DNA of 64,000 nucleotides. Source: Odobenus rosmarus divergens (taxonomy: Eukaryota > Chordata > Mammalia > Carnivora > Odobenidae). The notes under the pieces were generated by a model. It searched no databases. It was not told the origin of the DNA and was given only the letters and a program-made list of their open reading frames with translations. A program made the translations under genes and the position numbers. Position 1 is the first letter of the stretch. Each line of letters begins with the position of its first letter. This document shows, in pieces, positions 35,297-46,224 of the stretch. The stretch lies in NCBI RefSeq assembly GCF_000321225.1, contig NW_004450583.1, forward strand, positions 2,198,275-2,262,274, written 5' to 3'.

Positions 35297-35308
35297 TTTG
35301 CTGATGAC
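35297..35308 (+). pseudogene. L1 reverse transcriptase catalytic motif (FADD)
   Basis: The codons ttt-gct-gat-gac encode F-A-D-D, the metal-binding box of the RT palm, within CLFADDMILYT. The catalytic pair is still present here, but stops and shifts on both sides show that the ORF is dead. Confidence 0.85.
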
Positions 35309-35959
35309 ATGATCTTGTATACAAAAAATCCTGAAGTCTCCAAAAAATTTTGACTTCATAAACGAATTACTAATCAAGATACAAAATCAACATACATATT
35401 TCTTTACACTAACAATGAGCTATCTGAAAAAGAAATAAAGGATATTATCCCATTTACAATAATATCAAAAAGAATAAAATAGGAATAAATTTAACCAAGA
35501 AAGTTAGATTTATACACTAGAAACTATGACGTTTATGAAAGAAATTTAAGAAAACCTAAATAAATGAAAAGATAACCTTTGTTCATGGATACTACCCCAA
35601 GCCATCTGTAGATTGAATGTAATTCCAATGGCAATTGTCACAGAAGTAGAAAAGATAATCCTGTTACGGAACAGATAATTGTTACGGAACCACAAAAACC
35701 CTGAATAACCAAAGCAGTCTTTGAGAAAGAACAAAACTGGAGGCATCATACTTCCTGATTTCAAACTACATTACAAAGCTGTAGTAATCAAGACAATATG
35801 GTACTGGCATACCAGTGGAACAGAGTTGAGAGCCCAGAAATAAACCCATATGTGTATGGCTAACTAATATTTGATGAGGGAGCCAAGAATACTCAATGGG
35901 GAAAGGATAGGTTTTTCAATAAATTATGTTAGGAATACTGGATAGCTTTATGCAAAAGA

Positions 35960-36631
35960 ATGAAATTAAACCCCTTTCTTATACCACTTACAAAAATTAA
36001 CTGGCAGTACAGTAAGGAGTTAAATGTCAGACTTGAAACTATAAAACTCATAGAAGAATATACGCAGAAGAACCTTCCTTACATCGGTCTTGGCAATGAT
36101 TTTTTGGTTCTGACAACAAAAGCAAGAGCAACAAAAGCAAAAATCAACAAGTGGAACTACATGAAACTAAAAAGCTTCTATACAGCAAAAGAAACCATGA
36201 ACAAAATGAAAAGGCAACCTACAGAATTGGAAAAATAATTGCAAACCATATATTTGATAAGGGGTTAATACCCAAAATGTAAGGAATGTAACTCAATAGT
36301 AAAACTATGTAAAACTCAATAGTAAAAAATAAAGAAACAACAAAAAAACCCCCAAAACCCAAATAATCCAATTAAGTGGGCAGAGGATTTGAATAGAAAT
36401 TTTTACAAAGAAGACTTACAAATGGCCAACAGGTACCTGAAAAGGTATGCAACATCACTAATCATCAGGGAAATGGAAATCAAAACTACAATGAGCTATC
36501 ACCTCACACCTGTTAGAATGGCTATTGCCAAACCAAACAAAAAACCCCCACAGATGCTGGTGAGGATGTGGAGAAAAGGAAACCCTGGTGCACTGTTAAT
36601 GGGAATGAAAATTGGTACAGCCACTATGTAA
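35960..36631 (+). pseudogene. L1 ORF2 C-terminal fragment
   Basis: Two consecutive open stretches. The first (35960-36238) has MKLNPFLIPLTKIN and KINKWNYMKLKSFYTAKET. The second (36389-36631) has [19 protein letters not shown] and [20 protein letters not shown]. These are successive blocks of the cysteine-rich C-terminal third of ORF2p. They are separated by stops, and an A/C-rich stretch lies near 36300-36370. Confidence 0.9.
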
Positions 36632-36824
36632 AAACCGTATGGACGGTCCTCAAAAAATTAAAAATAGAACTCTTCTGTGATCCTATGATCGAGCAATCCC
36701 ATTTTTGGGTGTAATTTTGAAAGAGATGAAATTGTTACATTGAAGGGATGTCTGTACTCCCATGTTCATTGAAGCATTACTCACAATAGCCAGGACATGA
36801 AAACAATTTGAGTCCATTGATGGA

Positions 36825-36991
36825 GAGGCGCCTCAGTGGCTCAGTCAGTTAAGTGTTCAACTCTTGATTTTGGCTCAGGTCACAATCTCAGGGTCATGAG
36901 ATTGAGCCCCATGTTGGCCTCTCTGCTGGGCATGGATCCTGCTTAAGATTCTAGCTCTCCCTCTCCCTGTGCCCCTTTGCCCCCTAAAAAT
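36825..36991 (+). mobile_element. CAN SINE, older type, with exact 13-bp duplication
   Basis: Sense SINE: 'gaggcgcctcagtggctcag', 'gattttggctcaggtcacaa', 'gggtcatgagattgagcccc'. Perfect duplication 'gtccattgatgga' at 36812-36824 and 36992-37004. It lacks the AAATAAATAAA tail of the younger copies. Confidence 0.95.
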
Positions 36992-37066
36992 GTCCATTGA
37001 TGGATTAATGGATAACTGTGATAAATATACACACAGTGAAATAATAGCCATAAAAAAGGCATTCCT

Positions 37067-37258
37067 GGGGCGCCTGGGTGGCTCAGTTGTTAAGCGTCTG
37101 CCTTCAGCTCGGGTCATGATCCCAGGGTCCTGGGATCGAGCCCCGCATCGGGCTCCCTGCTCAGTAGGAAGCCTTCTTCTCCCTCTCCCACTCCCCCTGC
37201 TTGTGTTCCCTCTCTCGCTGTGTCTCTGTCAAATAAATAAATAAAATCTTTCAAAAAA
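37067..37258 (+). mobile_element. CAN SINE, young type
   Basis: Sense SINE with head 'ggggcgcctgggtggctcag', 'gggatcgagccccgcatcgg', 'ctgtcaaataaataaataaa' and a short A7 end. Flanks share 'attcct' after an A6-7 run (37052-37066 and 37253-37264). It lies 63 bases downstream of the previous SINE's right duplication and in the same orientation. Confidence 0.95.
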
Positions 37259-37832
37259 ATTCCTATCATTTGTGACAACATGAATGGACTTTGGGGGCAT
37301 TATGCTAACTAAAATGAGTCGGATAGAAAAAGACAAATACTGTATGATCTTACTTATACAAAAAACCATCAAATTGAGAGAAACAGTAGATTGGTAGTTT
37401 CCAGGGGCTGAAGGATGGGGGAAATTGGGAGATGTTGGTTGAAGGGTACAAACTTTCAGGTAAAAGGTGAATAGGTTCAGGAGATCTAATGTACAGCACG
37501 GTGACTATAGTTAAAAATACTGTATTGTGTACTTTTAAAGTTGATGTGAGAGTAGAGCACTAATGTTCTCAACATAACAAAATGGTAATTATGTGAGGTG
37601 AAGGATGTGTTAACTTTGTTGTGGGTAACAGTTCCCAATATATGTGTGTCAAGTTATCACATTATACTCATTACACTTATACAGTGGTAGAAGTCAATTA
37701 TATCTCAGTAAAGCTGGAGACGGAATCAGATCTAAATAAAGGAAGAGCGTGAAGAAGGAATAAGTAAAGGCAAGGTGAAAAGTTTTTTCTTACTCTTGTT
37801 CGAGACTTAACAGTTTGGCCAAAATAGCAACA

Positions 37833-38009
37833 CCGCGGGTGCCTGGGTGGCTCAGTCAGTTAAGCATCCAACTCTTGATTTTGGCTCGGGTCATGATCTC
37901 ACGGTTGTGGGATTGAGCCCCATGTCGGGCTCTGTGCTCAGCGTGGAGTCTGCTTGTCATTCTTCCTCTGCTCCCCCCCCCTTCCTCTAGTAAATCTTAA
38001 ACCAAAAAA
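37833..38009 (+). mobile_element. CAN SINE, older type
   Basis: Sense SINE: 'gggtgcctgggtggctcagt', 'gtgggattgagccccatgtc', a C-rich middle and a short A-rich tail. The duplication 'caaaatagcaaca' at 37820-37832 and 'caaaatagcgaca' at 38010-38022 (one difference) bounds it. Confidence 0.95.
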
Positions 38010-38356
38010 CAAAATAGCGACACTGATTAGACTAGGTGTACTTGTGTATAAATAAAGTAAATGACAGCAATGGTAGGACAGAAGGGAGGAATTAGGATTA
38101 TTTTGTTACTCTAACCTACCTGAGCTACCTGAGAAGTAGTATAGTGTTATTTAAAAGTAGACCTGGATTAGTGATAAATGTATCCTGCAAACTCTAGAGT
38201 AACGACTAAAAAAATGTTAAAAAAAATATAACTGATAGACTAAGAATGGAGAGCAAATGGAATCCTAGAAATACTCAATTAAAACTAGAAATGGTAGAAA
38301 AAAAGACAAAAACAGGAACAAAGAACAATAACAACAAATAGAAAACAGTAGCAAAT

Positions 38357-38590
38357 ATGGTAGATATTAATCCAACTACACCAGTAATTGCTTTGAATGT
38401 CAGTGCACTGATAAAAAGACAGAGTGGATCAAAAATCAAGACCTCATTACACGTTGTCTACAATCAACTCATTTTAAACATAAACACACATAGATTTAAA
38501 AGTAAATGGAGAAAGCTGTACCAAGCCAACACTTGTCAAAAGAAAGCAGAAGTGGCTATGTTAATTTCAGACAGAGCAGACTTCAGGTAA
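38357..38590 (+). pseudogene. L1 ORF2 N-terminal (endonuclease) fragment
   Basis: The frame has TPVIALNVSALIKRQ, KWRKLYQANTCQKKAEVAML and ISDRADF, which align with the first 110 or so residues of L1 ORF2p. It marks the start of ORF2 in the host L1. It stops at 38590, and later endonuclease blocks appear in other frames downstream. Confidence 0.85.
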
Positions 38591-39000
38591 AATTTTCATG
38601 GATAAAGAAGGTCATTACATGATGATAAAGGGATCAATTTTCCAAGAAGACATTATAATCTGAAAAGGCTACATAATAAGTCAAAAAACTGATAGAACTA
38701 CAAGGACAAATAGATGAATCCACTGTTTAAGATTTCAATACTATCAGGAATGGACATATCTAGCATGCAGATAATGAGTAAGGACATAGTTGAACTCAAC
38801 ACCAGGAATCAACTGAAAATAAATAGGTATAATGGATGTACTTGATCCACAGCAGCAGAATCCACATTCTTCTCAAGTTCACAAGGAACATTGACCAAGA
38901 TAACATTCTGGGCCATAAAACCACATCTTAATAAATTTAGAAGACTAGAAATCATACAGTGTGTGCACTTAGACCATGATGGAATTAAACAACATACTCT

Positions 39001-39175
39001 AAAAAAAAATTATTCAAGAGCATGTGGTGGGGAAGGGGCAGAAGGAGAGAGAATCCCAGGCTGACTATGTGCTGAGTGTGGAGCCCAACATGGGGCTCAA
39101 TCCCAAGGCCCTGGGATCGTGACCTGAGCCAAAACCTAGTTGGATGCCCGACCAATTATGCCACCCAGGTGCCCC
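39001..39175 (-). mobile_element. CAN SINE, diverged
   Basis: Reversed SINE: 'atggggctcaatcccaaggc', 'cctgggatcgtgacctgagc', head 'atgccacccaggtgcccc'. It is flanked by a 15-bp duplication with two differences: 'taaacaacatactct' at 38986-39000 and 'taaacaacacacttt' at 39176-39190. Confidence 0.93.
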
Positions 39176-40295
39176 TAAACAACACACTTTTAAGTGACAC
39201 ATGGGTCAAAGAAAAAAATCTTGAGAAATAAATATTTTTAACTAAATAAAAATACAGCTTATCAAAATTTGTGGGATGCAGCAAAAACAGTGTTTCGAGG
39301 GAAACTTCTAGCCATGAATGCATTTATTAGAAAAAGATAAAAAAAAAATCTTTATGTGAGGAAATTAGAAGAGTACATTAAGTCCAGAGTAAAACAAAGA
39401 AAAATTATAAAAATTGGAGCAGAAATTAATGAAATTGAAAATAGAAAACCAATAGAGGAAACCAATGAAGCCAGAACTTCATTCTTAAAGACCATATGCC
39501 TTCAGTGAGGCTTAAAAGAAACAAAAACAAAAACCCACACAAATTACTAATAGCTCTAGTGAAAGAGTAGACATCTCTATAGATCCCATGTACTTTAAAA
39601 GGATAATAAAAGAGTACTATTAAATCTGTGACCACAAATTTGATAACCTATGTGAAATGGAGCAATTCCTTGAAAGACACAATGTGACAAAAGTCAAGAA
39701 ACAAATAATCTAATAAGCCTATATCTATTAAACCACTAATAACCTCTTTCAAATAGCACCAAGCCCAATGGAACACTGGTGAAGTCTACCAAACATGTAA
39801 AGGAGAAATACCAATTCTCTATAGTCTTTCAAAAGAGAGAGGTTCTGTGAGACCTACATTATCCTAATACCAAAATCAAAGACCTAAGAAAAGGAGACTA
39901 CAGACCAGTGTCTCCCATGAACACAGATATATAAAAAACCTCAACAAAGCATTAGTAAGTTGAATCTAACAATGTATTAAATTATACACCACACCAAGTA
40001 GAACTTATCCCGGTTAGGCAAGGCTAATTCAGCATTAGAAAATTAATTAATGGAATTTATCACATCAATAGGCTAAAGAAGAAAAATCATACCAACAGAT
40101 GTGGAAAAAGCATTTGACAAAATGGGACACCCATTGATAAAAATGGTCAGTAAACTAGGAATAGAGGAACTTCCTCAATTTGATAAAGAATATTCATAAA
40201 AAAGACCTAGCTAACATCATGCTTAATGGTAAAAAATACTTTATTTTTTTTTTAAACTAAGATCAGGAATAAGGCTATCCCCTCTTCTGTTTTTC

Positions 40296-40485
40296 TTTTT
40301 TTAAAGATTTTATTTATTTGACAGAGAACTCAAGTAGGCGGAGCGGCAGGGAGAGGGAGAGGGAGAAGCAGGCTTCCTACTGAGCAGGAAGTCTGATGCG
40401 GGGCTTGATCCCAGGCCCCTGGGATCATGACCTGAGCCGAAGGCAGACGCTTAACCGACTGAGCCACCCAGGCACCCCCCCCCAC
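40296..40485 (-). mobile_element. CAN SINE
   Basis: Reversed SINE from 'ttaaagattttatttatttg' to head 'gactgagccacccaggcacc' and a C run. Perfect 12-bp duplication 'cttctgtttttc' at 40284-40295 and 40486-40497. It splits the RT domain of the host L1. Confidence 0.95.
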
Positions 40486-40497
40486 CTTCTGTTTTTC

Positions 40498-40797
40498 AAC
40501 ATTGTACTGGAAATCCTAATTAATGCAGTAAGAGAAGATAAGGAAATAAAAGGTATACAGATTGGGAAGGAAGAACTAAAACTCTTTGCAGATAGACACA
40601 ATATAGAAAATCTGGCAGTTGACAAAAATCTCTTGGAAGCAATACATGATTATAGCATGATTGCACGGTATAAGGTTAATGTTCAAAAGACAATTGTTTT
40701 ACTTTTATATATCATCAATGAACAAGTGCACTTTGAAATTGAAAACATTATGCTATTTACATTAGCCACTCTCCCTGCCCCGACCAAAGTGAAATAA
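40498..40797 (+). pseudogene. L1 RT palm fragment with damaged catalytic box
   Basis: Reads IVLEILINAVREDKEIKGIQ, then KLFADRHNIENLAVDKN and YKVNVQKTIVLL, the segment of ORF2p around the RT catalytic box. The codons at 40585-40596 give F-A-D-R where F/Y-A-D-D is expected, so the second aspartate is lost by substitution or small indel. The element could not encode a working enzyme. Confidence 0.85.
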
Positions 40798-41541
40798 TCT
40801 AGGTATAAAATGTAACAAAATATGTATAAGATGTATATGTAGAAAACTAGAAAACTCTGATGAGTATCAAAGAAGCATTGAATAAATGAAGAGATACTCC
40901 ATGTTCATGGATATGAAGACTCAGTGTTGTCAAGACAGCAGTTCTTCTCAACTTGATTTGTAGATTCAGGACAATCCAAATAAAAATTCCAGCAAGCTAT
41001 TTTGTAGGTGTTGGCAAACTGATGCTGAAGTTTGTATGGAGAGGCAAAAGATACAGAATAACCAACACAGTATTGAAGAAGAACATATTTGGAATACAGA
41101 CACTACCTAATTCGAGCATCAAATACACTTATCGTATCAAGAGTGTGATATTGGTGGAAGAAGGATCAGTGGAACAGAATAGAGAACCCAGAAAAAGACT
41201 GATGCAAATATATGGACCGTTGACAAAGTTGCAAAGAGAACATAGTAAAGCGAAGAACAGTGAACAAATGGTGCTGAAATGACTGGACATACACATGCAA
41301 GAAAAGGAAGGTAGATGTAGACCTTATACTCTTCACAAAATTAATTCAAAATGGATCATAGATCTAAGTGAAGAATGCAAAACTATAACACTCCTGTAAA
41401 ACTATAAAAACTCTATCTCCTAGAGGATAATATAGTGGAAAACCTAGATGATCTTGGATATGGGGGTGATTTTTCAGACATCTGTGAAAGAGAGAGGCTG
41501 GACTTGATTAAAATGAAAACTGCAAAAGACAAAGTCAAGAA

Positions 41542-41733
41542 CCATGAGAGACTATGGACTCTGAGAAACAAACTGAGGGTTCTAGAGGGGAGGGGGTGGG
41601 AGGATGGGTTAGCCTGGTGATGGGTATTAAAGAGGGCACGTTCTGCATGGAGCACTGGGTGTTATATGCAAACAATGAATCATGGAACACTACATCAAAA
41701 ACTAATGATGTAATGTATGGTGACTAACATAAT
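41542..41733 (+). mobile_element. L1 3' tail (192 bp) with exact 17-bp duplication
   Basis: A severely 5'-truncated carnivore L1. It starts at 'ccatgagagactatggactc' and includes the G-rich tract 41587-41608 (runs of 4, 5, 3 and 3 G), 'gagggcacgttctgcatgg' and the end 'tgactaacataat'. The perfect duplication 'aaagacaaagtcaagaa' at 41525-41541 and 41734-41750 bounds it. The host L1 ORF2 continues on both sides (DLIKMKTAKDKVK | PQTWEKIFAK). Confidence 0.97.
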
Positions 41734-42423
41734 AAAGACAAAGTCAAGAAAAAGACATGACAAGCCACAGACTTGGGAGAAAATATTTGCAAAAGACACA
41801 TCTGATAGGACTTACCTGAAATATACAAAGAACTCTTTAAAACTCAATGAGAAAACAACTTTAAAAACACGTCAAGAACCTTAGTAGACACTTCATCCAA
41901 GAAGATCTACAGATGGCACATAGCACATGAAAAGATGCTCCACATCGTAGGTCATCAAGGAAATGCAAATTAAAATGAGATACTACAACACGCCTATTAG
42001 AATGGACCAAATGTGGAACCCTGACAGTACCAAATGCTGGCAAGGATTTGGAACAATAGGAACTCTCATTTATTGCTGGTGAGAAAGCAAGCTATTACAG
42101 CCACTTTGGAAGACAATCTGGCAGTTTCTTATAAAACTAAATGTACTCTTACCATATGATCTAGCAGTCACACTCCTTGGTATTTGCTGAAGGGAGTTAA
42201 ACTATGTCCATGCAGAAATATGCACATAGGTGTTTATAGCAGTTTTCATCATAATTGCCAAATATTTTGGCAACCAATAGGTGAAGGGATAAACTGTGGT
42301 GTATCTGGACAATGGAATATTATTTGGTGCTATAAAGATATGAGCTATGAAGCCATGAAAAGACTTGGAGGAACCTCAAATACACATCACTAAGTGAAAG
42401 AAGCCAATCTCAAAAGGCGCAGA

Positions 42424-42560
42424 TCCTATGAAGTAGGTACTGTGATTATCCTCAGCGGAGTGGGTACTTTGGGACAGAAGCTAATAACTTAGTTGAGGTC
42501 ATATAACTAGTAAGTTGCAGCCTGGCTCCAGAGTCGGAGTTGCTGCCACCTCCCAAACCC
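42424..42560 (-). mobile_element. MIR fragment, antisense
   Basis: 'tgaagtaggtactgtgatta', 'ttgaggtcatataactagta' and 'agcctggctccagagtc' follow the complement of MIR. Confidence 0.75.
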
Positions 42561-43227
42561 AGAATGTTCAGTTGGGAGGGCCTTTGAGGTTATCTGGGTT
42601 AGGGGTTGCAAATGTAAAAGCCTCCATGCAGAGAACATGAAAGAGCAAAAACAGTTTTGTGTGGGTTTAGGAATGGCAGGGCAATATAGGAAGATTTTAA
42701 GAAATGATATAAAAATGCTGTGTAGGCCAATTCTAGGTATCTGGGGAAAGTGGGTGCAGCCCCCTGGCCACCAGATTACAACTCTAATTGAGTTCATGCT
42801 CATTCTAAAGAGAAAGAAACTGAAACACAAAGGGGTGAGCCAAATTGTCCAAATCACCCAATCTGTCAGTGTTGGAGGAGACCTGGGTGCCCAGAGCTTC
42901 AAGTGCCAGACCCCCCCTCCTTTCTCCTACATCATTGGATTGTGAGCTCTGTGGGGGCTGAGGCCAAGCCTTAAATACCTTGGGGCTGAACCTGGATGAG
43001 TCACTTAACAAACCCTAGCTGAACCGAAATGACACCTAAACGGGTATGTGGAGGGGTAGAAAGAAGGCCGAAACTCTGGGTCAGGTGGACACAGAGGTGG
43101 CTGAGTGAGTGACCTCAGGCCCTGGAAGTGTGGGGAGTAGGGGTTGTCTGTCTGTCCTCTGCACAGCAGAAGCTAGCTCTGAGCTGAACACTGCTGCTTG
43201 GGTGCGTGTGGCGCAGAGGGCATCTGA
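42561..43227. other. Single-copy DNA, nothing recognised
   Basis: Possible old-repeat text ('ctgaaacacaaaggggtgag' near 42820) but no secure family. The 131-codon minus-strand frame at 42507-42902 has no domain. Confidence 0.4.
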
Positions 43228-43435
43228 GCATCATTCTTGTCCCAGCTTTGTCTCCTTCCAGTAGTGTGACCTGGGGCAGTCATTTCTCCTTCTTTGAACC
43301 TCAGTTTTATCACTTGTAAACTGGAGCTTAGACCGTTTGTCCCCTTGCATCATGAGGGTGTCGGAGAACAAATGGGATAATGTGGGTGAGAGAGCTTCGT
43401 AAACGGTCAAGTGCTGTCCGCATATAAGCTGTTAC
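43228..43435 (+). mobile_element. MIR SINE, sense
   Basis: 'agtagtgtgacctggggcag', 'aacctcagttttatcacttg', 'taaactggagcttagacc' and 'gggataatgtgggtgagaga' follow the MIR consensus in order. Confidence 0.8.
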
Positions 43436-43439
43436 TGCC

Positions 43440-44195
43440 GTTAACTGTCTCTCTCTGGGTGGAGAGCCTGTGAGGACAGGCGCACGAACGTGTGTGTGCA
43501 TGTGTCCTCCTGGAAAAGGCTGTGTCATTTTCAGGGAGTCCTTCTTTCAAGCCTTCCCGTAATTACATGGTGGCTTATGCGAGTGTTGGGGCTAAGCTTG
43601 CTGAGCAACCAGTAATTACCAAAGGAGAAAAAGCGCTTGTACAACTGGATGGAGTCCAGTTCCGTTGCCCAGAGGCCTCTCTGAACTGTTATAATCCTTT
43701 TTTTTTTTTTTTTTTAAATATCTCATCTGAGGTGGGAAGCAAAATGATTCAGTTGTGCTGCCTTGAAACACACATAGCTGGGAGCTGTGCAGGGACGGTG
43801 GTGTGGGGACCTCCCCTCCAATCTCTACCTGTGGTGTTTAGTAACTGCAGTGACCATACAATTTATTGTGCAAACTGGGATGCTTTTGAAAAGAAAAGAG
43901 GGAGCTATTAGTAATTATGCTGCGGAAACAGGCCTAACCCAGGGCTGTCCCAGGCTGGGAGGCATAGTGACTCTACTGGTAACACCCGGGCATCTTGGTC
44001 CAATTTCAAGCCCAGGGCCGATTGTGTGATGGCAGTTAGCCTCCCCACTCTGTGCTTACCACCTCCTCCTCCTCCTGAGGCACCGGTCCCCTTCGTGTCT
44101 GAGGCCGTATCAGCCCTTAGCCCCCTTGTCAGTTTGCCTGTAAGAGAAGCATCTGAAAACATGGAGTTAAAAGACTGAGGAAACCAGTGATTGAT
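43440..44195. promoter_or_regulatory. Candidate conserved non-coding block
   Basis: A repeat-poor block, richer in GC than its neighbours. It includes 'gagcaaccagtaattaccaa', 'aaagcgcttgtacaactgg' and 'ccttcccgtaattacatgg' (two TAATTAC words about 55 bases apart). It has a T18 run at 43699-43716. A 139-codon frame (43492-43911) crosses the T run and is not a convincing exon. The regulatory label is inference. Confidence 0.2.
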
Positions 44196-44199
44196 GGCT

Positions 44200-44320
44200 T
44201 TGCTTTGGACAGGTCTCTTCTCTGACCTTTGTTTTCTCATCTGCAGTATGGGGATAACATACCAGCTTCATGGGGTTGCTTGAAGATCAAACAAAATAAT
44301 TTATATGAAAGTGATTCATA
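44200..44320 (+). mobile_element. MIR fragment, sense
   Basis: 'tttgttttctcatctgcagt', 'atggggataacatacc' and 'aaagtgattcataact' follow the MIR core and 3' part. Confidence 0.65.
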
Positions 44321-44511
44321 ACTAATGAAGCATTAATATAAATGAAAGTTATTTTTAAGATTATAACATAGCAACCTAAAGAATGAGTTTTTGGTAGAAT
44401 TTCTAGCCTCGGGAAGGGACGTTTTTGAGGAGTTAGTCTTTTTTGGGACCCTCAACTCATATCATCTAGGCATTTACCCAATAAATAAACTGATCTTGTG
44501 GTGCAGTACAT

Positions 44512-44720
44512 TGTGGAGACAGAAATATGCAAGTCTGAATCTGTTGTCTGTGTAATTGTATGACTTTGGGCAAGATTTTCAGCTTCTCTTTGGGCTCCTC
44601 ATTGGTATAAAGCTTCTCTTTGGGTTCCTCAAGTACCTATAATTGAAGAGCCTGGTGATAACTGTGAGAGAAAATCTACAAAGCACTTAGTAAGGTGCCT
44701 CACCTTGTATAGAGACTCTC
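44512..44720 (+). mobile_element. MIR SINE, sense, with internal 30-bp duplication
   Basis: 'gtatgactttgggcaagatt', 'ctacaaagcacttagtaagg' and 'tgcctcaccttgtatagaga' follow MIR. Within it 'agcttctctttgggctcctc' (44581) is repeated as 'agcttctctttgggttcctc' (44611), a 30-base tandem step. Confidence 0.75.
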
Positions 44721-46040
44721 AAAACACGAACCATCCTTTTTCCTTTGTTCCTCTCTCAGGGTCACTGGGATAGGATTTGGGAAGTTGGTATAGGTTACCC
44801 AATGGAATTCTCTGTGTAGATGGTTTCCTCCCTTAAAACTATGGCCTCTGTTGTCATCAGATGAAGACCTACTAGAAATCTTACTTGGTGGGATTCAGAA
44901 CAGAGAATTGGAGTTGGAAGAAAGAAGATGAATAAACAAATTAGGTAGAAACTTCAGTATTTTCTCTATTTCTTCGTTAATTTTTTTGGCTTAATTTCAT
45001 TCTATCCATTCATTGTTAAATACTTGAGATGTACAAGTTGATGAAGAGATAGACATCCAGGGAGTTTACAGCTTAGCTCATTTAATGAGAACTAGAGTTT
45101 GATTTAATGAGAACTTGTTTAAGTGCGATGATTGAGCTCAGTGATATTGGGGCTTACTGGGGGTGTGTGTTTATCAGAATCCTTTTAAGTGCGAATGACT
45201 GAAACTCAACATTCGCAAAAGTCATAGAGTTTATGTAGCCGGGAAGCCCAGCACTGGATAGAGATTTAGGTGATGATTTTACCTTCCCTCCCAGTCCACT
45301 GACAAATCAGCAGACCACCCATGGCTTTTCAGTAGCCACACCCCCAATTCTCTGATCTCTCCAATTGAACTGGAAGGAGTGAATATTTTGGCCTTCAGAG
45401 GCCATTTGCTTACCAGTCAGTGTTATTTGCTCTTACCTCCAGGGCTGAGTCAGAGTGTGGTTCATGAATGCCTTTTGTGTGGAACTTTGGACAGTAATAT
45501 AAGCCCAGGCCTGTCACTGCCAAGGGTACTAAAATTCAGCAGATTGGAATATGCAGTTTATGACAATCGGTGCCATTTATCTTCTTTTAAAGCTGAAAAT
45601 GGAAATGCCCAAGATTAAATCCAGTATGAAGGATTGTGAATGGGTTGGCTAAAGCAAACAGTTTAGCCTGACTTGGAGAGCCCAAGTTTGAGATAATTTT
45701 GTTTGGAGACTTATATATATATATATTTTTTTTTTGGAAAGCGTCAAATTAGCAAATAAGCTCTTCATAATATGACCCCAGACCACTTTTTTCTAGGATA
45801 TCATTTATTACAAACTGGCCTAGTTGGTCTCCAGACCATGCATACCATAAATACATTTGTTTTCCCGTGTTTATTGTGTTTCTGACACAACTTACTGGGG
45901 TAATCTCTGAGGTTATTTCTTACACAGGTCCAAGTCACTGCTTATTTGGGAAGCCTTTTGCTATACCCACAGCTAGAGCCTTTCCTTTTGATCTCCAGGA
46001 CACAGACCAAACTATTCTGGCCACGGTAATTTACTGTAGA
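44721..46040. other. Mostly single-copy DNA with a possible old repeat
   Basis: 'gaatgactgaaactcaacat' and 'cttttcagtagccacacccc' at 45195-45345 suggest a diverged old interspersed repeat. A TA run lies at 45713-45726. No gene recognised. Confidence 0.4.
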
Positions 46041-46044
46041 GTGT

Positions 46045-46165
46045 GCTTTTCTTTCTTTTCTCTTTCTTTTATTTTCTCCTTTTCTTTTCTCTTTCTTTCT
46101 CTCTCTCTCTCTTTCCTGTCTTTCCGTCTGTCTGTCTTTGTCTTTCTGTCTCTCTCTCTTTCATT
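46045..46165 (+). repeat. Pyrimidine (CTTT/TCTC)n low-complexity tract
   Basis: About 120 bases of almost pure pyrimidine on the plus strand with CTTT, TCTC and TCTG steps. The open frames across it are composition artefacts. Confidence 0.9.
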
Positions 46166-46224
46166 GTTATTTTAAAAATCTTATCTTGATAGTAAGCTCC
46201 TTGAAGGTAGGATTCAGCTTTACA

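Larger units (their letters stand above)
35003..37719 (+). mobile_element. Younger L1, 5'-truncated, nested in the host L1
   Basis: It starts abruptly in the RT domain ('atagatgcagaaaaagcact', reading [11 protein letters not shown]) and runs through the ORF2 C-terminus into a 3'UTR ending 'gtcaattatatctcagtaaa' near 37712. The host sequence on the two sides ('cttggatctgcat' near 34991 and 'atcagatctaaat' near 37725) forms an imperfect duplication and continues the host ORF1-ORF2 linker. Two SINEs (36825-36991 and 37067-37258) were later inserted into it. Confidence 0.78.
33650..42420 (+). mobile_element. L1M-type element, sense, host of a multi-level nest
   Basis: The host L1 can be followed through its interruptions. 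The ORF1 region is about 33900-34990 ('ttggaattatcagacaagga', 'agactggacacagctgagga', 'tgggacaactacaaaaggt', 'ccagtagacctgactta'). The linker continues at 37729 ('agatctaaataaaggaagag'). ORF2 starts near 38340 and its endonuclease, RT and C-terminal parts run to about 42420. Later insertions: SINE 34152-34336, a younger L1 at about 35003-37719, SINEs at 37833-38009, 39001-39175 and 40296-40485, and an L1 tail at 41542-41733. All frames are broken. Confidence 0.8.

Noticed and set aside
43492..43911. A 139-codon plus-strand open frame in a repeat-poor block
   Set aside because: It crosses an 18-base T run (poly-Phe) and shows no family similarity; the DNA may be conserved non-coding instead.
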